The notes under the pieces are model-generated. The model searched no databases. It saw only the letters and a program-made list of their open reading frames with translations, and was not told the DNA's origin. From CAWBJP01 sp044867425 (GTDB lineage: Bacteria > Actinomycetota > Acidimicrobiia > IMCC26256 > BP-133), in contig JBIOUX010000027.1 of the NCBI GenBank assembly GCA_044867425.1, positions 33,899 to 97,898 of the forward strand: a stretch of 64,000 nt of DNA, written 5' to 3'. The first letter of the stretch is position 1. Every line of letters begins with the position of its first letter. Both the position numbers and the translations under genes were made by a program. Below are positions 57,557 to 64,000 of the stretch, piece by piece.

Positions 57557-58227
57557 GTGTTCGTGAAGATCTGCGGGGTGACGAGCGAGGACGACGCCCT
57601 CCTGGCGGTGGCGCTGGGGGCCGACGCCGTGGGCTTCGTCTTCGCTCCGGCCAGTCCCCGGCGGATCCATCCCGAGGTGGCCCGGGACATCGTCAAGCGC
57701 CTCCCCACCGAAGTGGTGACGGTGGGGGTGTTCCGCGACGAGCGCCCCGAGCAGGTGGTCGACGTGGTCAGCCGAGTCGGGTTGCGGGGGGCGCAGCTCC
57801 ACGGCGGCGAGACGGCCACCGACGTCCGCTACGTCCGCTCCCGGGTCCAGTTCCTCATCCGGGCCCTGCCGGCGGGTGACGCCCGCCTGGCTGAGGCCCT
57901 GACCGGGGCGGACGCCCCGGACGTCATCCTCCTCGACTCCCCCGAGCCGGGTTCGGGCACCGTCTTCGACTGGTCGCTGGCCGAAGGTGCCCCGGACGGC
58001 GTGCGCCTGATGCTGGCCGGCGGCCTCAACCCCGACAACGTGGAGCAGGCCATCCGCAAGGTCCGCCCGTGGGGGGTCGACTCGGCCAGTGGCGTGGAAG
58101 CTTCCCCGGGACGCAAGGACCCAGCCAAGCTGCGACGCTTCGTGGAGACGGCCAAGCGGGTGGGCGAGGAGATCGAGTCCGACTGGCAGCCCACCCGGGC
58201 CGCCCCCTACGACTGGCAGGACGAGGA

Positions 58228-58231
<4 letters not shown>
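57557..58231 (+). CDS. trpF: Phosphoribosylanthranilate isomerase
   Basis: 224 residues. KICGVTSEDDALLAVALGAD with the catalytic Cys, GAQLHGGE, LDSPEPGSGTVFDWSL with the catalytic Asp, and LAGGLNPDNVEQAI. It converts PRA to CdRP, one step before TrpC. Start GTG 57557, 18 bases after the TrpB2 stop. The stop overlaps the TrpB start (GTGA). Confidence 0.95.
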
Positions 58232-59471
<1,240 letters not shown>

Positions 59472-59475
<4 letters not shown>

Positions 59476-60242
59476 ACCTCGAGTCCGAGCTCCGCCGCCG
59501 CCGGGAGGAGGGAGCCAAGCTGCTCGTGCCCTACGTGACGGGCGGTTTGGGTTCGGCCTGGCTGGACGTGGTCCGGGCCGTGGCCGAGGCCGGGGCCGAC
59601 GCCATCGAGATCGGCATCCCCTTCTCCGACCCGGTGATGGACGGCCGGGTCATCCAGGAGGCGTCCCGCCGGGCGCTGGAGATCGGGGCCACGCCGGCGG
59701 GCATCATCGCCGACGTGGCCAAGGTCGACGTCGGCATTCCCCTGGCCGTGATGACCTACTACAACCCCGTGGCCCACCTGGGGCTGAAACGCTTCGCCGC
59801 TTCCCTGCGGGAGTCCGGCATCGACGGGGCCATCGTCCCCGACCTACCCCTCGACGAGCTGGACGACTGGGCCGAGGCGGCCGACGCCTGCGGGGTGGAG
59901 ACGGTGCTCCTGGCCGCTCCCACCACGCCCGACGACCGGCTGGACCGGATCTGCCGGCGATCCCGCGGCTTCGTCTACGGGGTCTCCCTGCTCGGGGTGA
60001 CGGGAGAGCGGGCCACCCTGTCGGAGCGGGCTCTGGAGATGGGCCGGCGCCTGAAGGCGGCCACCGATCTGCCCGTCCTGCTCGGAGTGGGGGTCTCGAC
60101 CCCGGAACAGGCGGTGGGGGCGGCCTCGGTGTCCGACGGCGTCATCGTGGGCAGCGCCCTGGTGCGCCGGCTCCTGGAGGGCGGCGGCCCCGAGCAGGCG
60201 GGGAAGTTCACCGCCGAGATCCGCCACGCCCTCGACGAGTAG
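59472..60242 (+). CDS. trpA: Tryptophan synthase alpha chain
   Basis: 256 residues. Catalytic Glu and Asp in GADAIEIGIPFSDPVMDGRV, phosphate loop residues in VLLGVGVSTPEQAVGAA and GSALVRRLL. Cleaves indole-glycerol phosphate and passes indole to TrpB1. ATG in overlap with the trpB stop. Ends 2 bases from the convergent XRE gene. Confidence 0.96.
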
Positions 60243-60244
60243 GA

Positions 60245-60706
60245 CTAGCCGGCGCTCCCCCCGGCGCCGGCGTCCTCGCCGGCGCCGGCTGCAGGTTCCC
60301 CCCCGGCCGTCTTCGACTGGCCCCGGCTCTCGGCCACATAGGAGCGGTAGACGGCCAGGAGAGCCTGGCGCTGCGCCTCCGACAGGTAGGGGTCGGCCGA
60401 GATGGCCGCCTCGGTCGCCCCCGGCACCCGCCCGTCGGGGTGGTCGTCGACGAGGAGTCCCACCTGAGCCAGCAGCGTCTCGGCCGAGATGTCGAGGGCC
60501 CTGGCGATGGAGTTGATCACGCGGATGGACGGCTCGTGCAGTCCCCGTTCGATCTGGGACAGATACGGGTTCGAAACCTTGGCCAGCTCCGCCATCTCCC
60601 GCAAGGAGAGCTTGGCCAGCTGGCGCTGCGTCCGCACGAAGTTTCCGAACGCCTCGAGCTGGGCCTTCCAGGGATCGGGAACATCGCTCATGGTAGGGGC
60701 CATCAT
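60245..60706 (-). CDS. XRE-family helix-turn-helix regulator
   Basis: 153 residues. HTH about 20-75 (KLSLREMAELAKVSNPYLSQ, then IERGLHEPSIRVINSIARAL), a middle region and an Ala/Gly-rich tail. ATG 60706 has AGGA five bases upstream; MSDVPDP at 60691 is a possible later start. It lies 7 bases downstream of the hydroxyacyl-CoA dehydrogenase gene and near the phasin and PHA synthase genes, so it may regulate carbon storage; inference from position. Confidence 0.82.
   Translation of the reverse strand: MMAPTMSDVPDPWKAQLEAFGNFVRTQRQLAKLSLREMAELAKVSNPYLSQIERGLHEPSIRVINSIARALDISAETLLAQVGLLVDDHPDGRVPGATEAAISADPYLSEAQRQALLAVYRSYVAESRGQSKTAGGEPAAGAGEDAGAGGSAG
60261..60288. terminator. Perfect 12-bp hairpin within the 3' end of the XRE gene
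   Basis: CCGGCGCCGGCG, TCCT loop, CGCCGGCGCCGG. It lies 19 bases past the trpA stop, so it may terminate the trp transcript while also encoding the Gly/Ala tail of the regulator. Confidence 0.5.
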
Positions 60707-60713
60707 CCCATTC

Positions 60714-61583
60714 CTACCGGTGGTAGTCGTAGAAGCCGCGACCGGCTTTGCGGCCCAGGAGTCCGGCTTCGACCATCCGGGACAGCAGGGGCGGAGGAGC
60801 GTAGAGGGGCTCCTTGAACTCCTCGTAGAGCGACTGCGACACGGCGATGGTCGTGTCCAGCCCGATCAGGTCGGTCAGGGCCAGGGGGCCCATCGGGTGG
60901 CGCAGCCCCTCGACCACTCCCGAGTCGATGTCCTCGGCGGTAGCGAAGCCCGACTCCAGCATGCGGATGGCGGAGAGCAGGTAGGGGATGAGCAGAGCGT
61001 TGACGATGAAGCCGGCGCGGTCCTTGGAGCGGATGACCCGCTTGCCGAGCACGGCGCCGGCGAAGGCCTCGGCCCGCTCCGAGGTCTCCTGGGAGGTGAG
61101 GAGGGAGGGGATGAGCTCCACCAGGTGCATGACCGGCACCGGGTTGAAGAAGTGGAGACCGAGCACGTTGGCCGGGCGGTGCGTGGCCATGGCCAGCTTC
61201 ATCACCGGGATGGAAGAGGTGTTGGAAGCCAGCACGGCGTCCTCGTCCTGCACCGCCTTGTCCAGGCTGGCGAACACCTCGAGCTTCTCGGCCTCGTTCT
61301 CGATGACGGCCTCGACCACCAGCTGGCGGTCGGCAAGTTCCCCGAAGTCCATGGTGTAGCGGATGTTGGACAGGGCGGCGTCGCGGTCGTCGCCCTCGAG
61401 CTTCCCGGCCTTGACGGCCCGCTCCAGGGAACCTTCAACCCGCTTGCGGCCGGCGTCGAGAGCGGGCTGGTTGACCTCCCGGACGACGACGTCGAGGCCG
61501 GCCCGGGCGCACACCTCGGCGATGCCCGACCCCATCAGGCCGCAGCCCACCACCCCGACTCGCTCTACTCCGTTCGTCGTCAT
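60714..61583 (-). CDS. 3-hydroxyacyl-CoA (3-hydroxybutyryl-CoA) dehydrogenase
   Basis: 289 residues. NAD motif VGVVGCGLMGSGIAEVCARA, catalytic His/Glu region HFFNPVPVMHLVELIPS and C-terminal domain with FIVNALLIPYLLSAIRMLES. Start ATG 61583 with AAGGAG. It interconverts 3-hydroxybutyryl-CoA and acetoacetyl-CoA, usually the S-isomer, so it belongs to beta-oxidation/butanoate metabolism rather than directly to PHB synthesis. Confidence 0.93.
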   Translation of the reverse strand: MTTNGVERVGVVGCGLMGSGIAEVCARAGLDVVVREVNQPALDAGRKRVEGSLERAVKAGKLEGDDRDAALSNIRYTMDFGELADRQLVVEAVIENEAEKLEVFASLDKAVQDEDAVLASNTSSIPVMKLAMATHRPANVLGLHFFNPVPVMHLVELIPSLLTSQETSERAEAFAGAVLGKRVIRSKDRAGFIVNALLIPYLLSAIRMLESGFATAEDIDSGVVEGLRHPMGPLALTDLIGLDTTIAVSQSLYEEFKEPLYAPPPLLSRMVEAGLLGRKAGRGFYDYHR

Positions 61584-61636
61584 CTCTCGTACTCCTTGCG
61601 TGGGTCGGGACCCTCCCACTGTGGCCGAACGCGCCG

Positions 61637-61665
61637 CTGCCCGGCGAGAGTCACTCGCCGGGCAG
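61637..61665 (-). terminator. Perfect 12-bp hairpin after the phasin gene
   Basis: CTGCCCGGCGAG, 5-base loop, CTCGCCGGGCAG, between the phasin stop and the dehydrogenase start. A second smaller stem GATCGG/CCGATC lies closer to the phasin stop. Confidence 0.6.
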
Positions 61666-61737
61666 GGCATGAGGTCCGGGGGAGGGGGGTTCCAACCGGA
61701 CCGAGGTCGATCGGTTGGCCGATCAGCGGTTGACCGG

Positions 61738-62067
61738 TCAGTTCGACGTCGACTTGGACGCAGTCGAGCGGCTGTTGGTCTTGGGGGTCTCGGCCTTGCC
61801 GATCACGGGCTTGGCGGCCTCGAGCACGGCGGCGGCGAAGTCCCGCTGGGCGGCCAGCAGCTTGTCGGCGAACTCGAAAGCGTTCTCGACGATGTCAACC
61901 GTGTTGGGCAGCTGGTCGGCGAAAGGAAGGGGAGGAAGGTCGGGGACGATGCTCTTGCCCGCCTCGGCCCAGGTCTTCACAGCCTTGACAACGGCTTCCT
62001 GGCTCTGGCGAACGGTCTCCAGGACCTGATCCTCAAGAGCGCTGATCATCTCGGTGGCAGTGGCCAT
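61738..62067 (-). CDS. Phasin-like PHA granule protein
   Basis: 109 residues, mostly amphipathic helix (about 5-95) with hydrophobic faces, PDLPPLPFADQLP in the middle and a Ser/Thr/Lys tail. The pattern LLAAQRDFAAAVLEAAKPVI is typical of phasins, which coat polyhydroxyalkanoate granules and limit their size. AAGGAG precedes the ATG. Encoded between a PHA synthase and a hydroxyacyl-CoA dehydrogenase. Own promoter at 62104-62133. Confidence 0.8.
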   Translation of the reverse strand: MATATEMISALEDQVLETVRQSQEAVVKAVKTWAEAGKSIVPDLPPLPFADQLPNTVDIVENAFEFADKLLAAQRDFAAAVLEAAKPVIGKAETPKTNSRSTASKSTSN

Positions 62068-62103
62068 GGGAGGTCTCCTTCGTGGATTTTCGTGTCTGTG
62101 CGA

Positions 62104-62133
62104 AGGATACTACCCAAGCGCTTGATTTGTCAA
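62104..62133 (-). promoter_or_regulatory. Phasin promoter with overlapping inverted repeat
   Basis: Minus strand TTGACA (62128-62133), 18-base spacer, TATCCT (62104-62109). The -35 is part of the inverted repeat CTTGA-TTTG-TCAAG (62121-62134), a possible repressor site. Confidence 0.6.
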
Positions 62134-62204
62134 GCACCTCTCGGGATTCTCTCCGTCCCCCTCATACCTACCCAATCCGCCCGGGGGACTCGCGGGCCGG
62201 GGAC

Positions 62205-63875
62205 CTACCCGGACACGTACGTTCCCGGGGCGTCGGCCACGGGCGGATGAGTGGAGCTGCCCATCGGTGGGGGCTCGCGCCGGGACCCGGCCCGTTCGGC
62301 GATCCAGGCCGTCCAGTCCTCCCACCATGAACCTTCGTGTTCCTTGGCCCCGGCCAGCCACTGCTTGGGATCCGGCGGGTTCTTGGCGTTGGTCCAGAAC
62401 CGCGACTTGGGCGACGGCGGATTGACGATGCCGGCGATGTGGCCCGAGGAGCTCAGCGTGAAGCGGACGTTGCCGGGCAGCAGCTGGGTGGTCTTGTAGG
62501 CCGCGGTCCAGGGGGCGATGTGGTCCTCCTTGGCCGAGAGCACGTAGGCGTCGACCTTCACCGCGTCGAGGTCGAGGTGGGTGCCGGCCAGCTCCATCTC
62601 GCCCCGGGCCAGCTGGTTCTCGATGTAGCAGGCGCGGAGGTAGAAGGAGTGCATGGCGGCGGGCATGCGGGTGCCGTCGTCGTTCCAGGCCAGGATGTCG
62701 AAGGCGGGCGGGTCCTCGCCCATGAGCCAGCTGGAGGCGACGTAGCTCCAGATCAGGTCGTTGGCCCGCATGAAGTCGAAGGTGCGCGACATCTCGTTGG
62801 AGTCGAGGAAGCCCCGCTTGGCCATCTTGGCCTCGATGCGGGCCACGGACTCGGGGTCGGAGAAGGCCCCCAGGGTGCCGGGCTCGGAGAAGTCGATCAG
62901 GGTGTTGAGCAAGGTGGCGGAGTTGATGCGGTTGTCGCCCTGGGCGGCGAGGTAGGCGAGCAGCATGGCGGTCAGGCTCCCGCCGAGGCACAGGCCCACC
63001 ATATTGACCTTGGGGGAGTCCGTGACCTCGGTGATGACGTCGAGCGCCTGACGGGGCCCGTCGAGGAGATAATCGTCGAGGCGGGTGTCGCCCATGGTCT
63101 GGTCCGGGTTGCGGTAGCTGATCTGGAACACCGTGTGCCCGTGGTTGACCGCCCACTCCACGAAGCTGCGCCCGGGGGCCAGGTCCATGATGTAGTACTT
63201 GTTGATCCACGGCGGGCTGCACAGCAGGGGCACCTCGTGGACGGTATCGGTGCTGGGGGCGTACTGGATCAGCTCCATGAGGTCGTTGCGGAAGACGACC
63301 TTGCCCGGTGTGGCGGCCAGGTTCTTGCCCAGGGTGAAGGCCGAGCGGTCGACCTTGCGAGGCAGCCCACCGTTGGTGGTGAGGTCGGTCACGAAGTTGC
63401 GTGCCCCCCGGGCCAGGCTGATGCCGCCGGTATCGAACGCCCGCTTCAACGCCGCCGGGTTGCCCGGGAGGAAGTTGGTGGGGGCCATGGCGTCGACCAT
63501 CATCTTCAGGGCGAAGCGGGCCTTGCCGCCCCAGGGCTCCTCGAGCTCGGCCAGCCCGAGGAGGTCGTCGACGAAGCGTTCCATGAGCCGGTAGGACTGG
63601 TGGAGGCTGAAGTAGCCGGCGTTCTGCTCCCAGGCCGGGTCGACGAAGCGCCGGTCCTTGCCTCCGGCGGTGGGCAGCGGCGGCGGGGTCTTGATCCCGG
63701 CCGCCCGGCCGGCGGCGGCCAGCCCGGTGAGGGCCAGGCCGGTCCCGAGGCGGCTCAGCGCCCGCAGGGTGGGGACGGGGCGCCGGGCGACCTCGTTGCC
63801 GAGTTTGGAGAGGGCCTTGCCAAAGGAGACCGGGTCGAGCACGGCGAGCCCGGCCTCGGGGGCGAGGATCTCCAT
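62205..63875 (-). CDS. phaC: Polyhydroxyalkanoate synthase (class I PhaC type)
   Basis: 556 residues from ATG 63875. Lipase-like box VGLCLGGS with catalytic Cys296, Asp451 in LSAKEDHIAPW and His479 in SSSGHIAGIVNPP complete the triad. The N-terminal domain contains FSLHQSYRLMERFVDDLL and the core SPPWINKYYIMDLAPGRSFV. It polymerises hydroxyacyl-CoA into storage polyester at granules. The frame stays open to the window edge and the ATG has no clear ribosome site, so the true start may lie farther upstream. Confidence 0.93.
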   Translation of the reverse strand: MEILAPEAGLAVLDPVSFGKALSKLGNEVARRPVPTLRALSRLGTGLALTGLAAAGRAAGIKTPPPLPTAGGKDRRFVDPAWEQNAGYFSLHQSYRLMERFVDDLLGLAELEEPWGGKARFALKMMVDAMAPTNFLPGNPAALKRAFDTGGISLARGARNFVTDLTTNGGLPRKVDRSAFTLGKNLAATPGKVVFRNDLMELIQYAPSTDTVHEVPLLCSPPWINKYYIMDLAPGRSFVEWAVNHGHTVFQISYRNPDQTMGDTRLDDYLLDGPRQALDVITEVTDSPKVNMVGLCLGGSLTAMLLAYLAAQGDNRINSATLLNTLIDFSEPGTLGAFSDPESVARIEAKMAKRGFLDSNEMSRTFDFMRANDLIWSYVASSWLMGEDPPAFDILAWNDDGTRMPAAMHSFYLRACYIENQLARGEMELAGTHLDLDAVKVDAYVLSAKEDHIAPWTAAYKTTQLLPGNVRFTLSSSGHIAGIVNPPSPKSRFWTNAKNPPDPKQWLAGAKEHEGSWWEDWTAWIAERAGSRREPPPMGSSTHPPVADAPGTYVSG

Positions 63876-64000
63876 GGCCCGGGTGCCGGCGCCCCGGGCC
63901 CCGCCTTCGCTCGAGCCGTAGGGTTCCTCCGGCTCTGGAGCTCGGCGTCGGGTGGCGCCGGCGCGCCCCCGCCCGTTTCTTTTATTCCCGGGGGCACCCC

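Overview
The window is very GC-rich, uses ATG, GTG and TTG starts freely, and packs its genes into operons with 1-8 base overlaps. It reads as chromosomal DNA of a high-GC actinobacterium. The mix of an amt-glnK-glnD operon, ECF/ZAS regulation, polyhydroxyalkanoate genes and abundant acyl-CoA catabolism would fit class Acidimicrobiia or a relative; this placement is inference. I see no tRNA, rRNA, CRISPR array, prophage or insertion sequence.

Region 1 (1-9263): the end of a branched-chain amino-acid type ABC system (lipoprotein binding protein and LivH permease cut by the window edge), a membrane-anchored zinc metallopeptidase, the nitrogen-control operon amt-glnK-glnD, and a divergent carboxylate-amine ligase. 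A GlnR-type box lies between amt and the ligase.

Region 2 (9308-19159): an envelope/copper block with a ZAS-type anti-sigma protein, arfB, an EEP-family hydrolase, an ECF sigma factor coupled to a membrane protein, a CopC-CopD fusion, two YcnI-like proteins and a 20-residue-repeat protein. Three promoters of identical architecture (GGAACT, 17-base gap after GGAAC, CGAC) probably belong to this sigma factor. Two near-identical MerR regulators, several small genes and one frameshifted gene follow.

Region 3 (18770-35755): acyl-CoA and carboxylation catabolism. A tightly coupled operon encodes an acetone/acetophenone-carboxylase-like enzyme (two HyuA-type subunits, one HyuB, a gamma-like zinc protein). 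A conserved micro-ORF occurs twice in it, and a MerR gene closes it. Around it lie an acyl-CoA dehydrogenase, an SCP2 protein, a MaoC-like dehydratase, a PaaK-like CoA ligase, an IpdAB-like CoA-transferase-fold pair and an enoyl-CoA hydratase. Three divergent promoters in this region share an 18-base palindrome, which suggests one regulon.

Region 4 (35759-46278): a complete Liv-type ABC operon with a LivM-LivG fusion and two coupled accessory genes of unknown role, an SDR remnant, a BsuPI-like lipoprotein and a secreted protein built of 15-residue repeats.

Region 5 (46279-55353): a hydroxyacid dehydrogenase/phosphotransferase pair, then a five-gene coupled operon resembling a small specialised-metabolism cluster. 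It ends in two palindromic repeats, followed by a patatin-like lipase.

Region 6 (55445-63875): tryptophan genes trpC-trpB2-trpF-trpB-trpA, with two beta subunits and no trpE/G/D, converge on an XRE regulator/3-hydroxyacyl-CoA dehydrogenase pair, a phasin and a PHA synthase.
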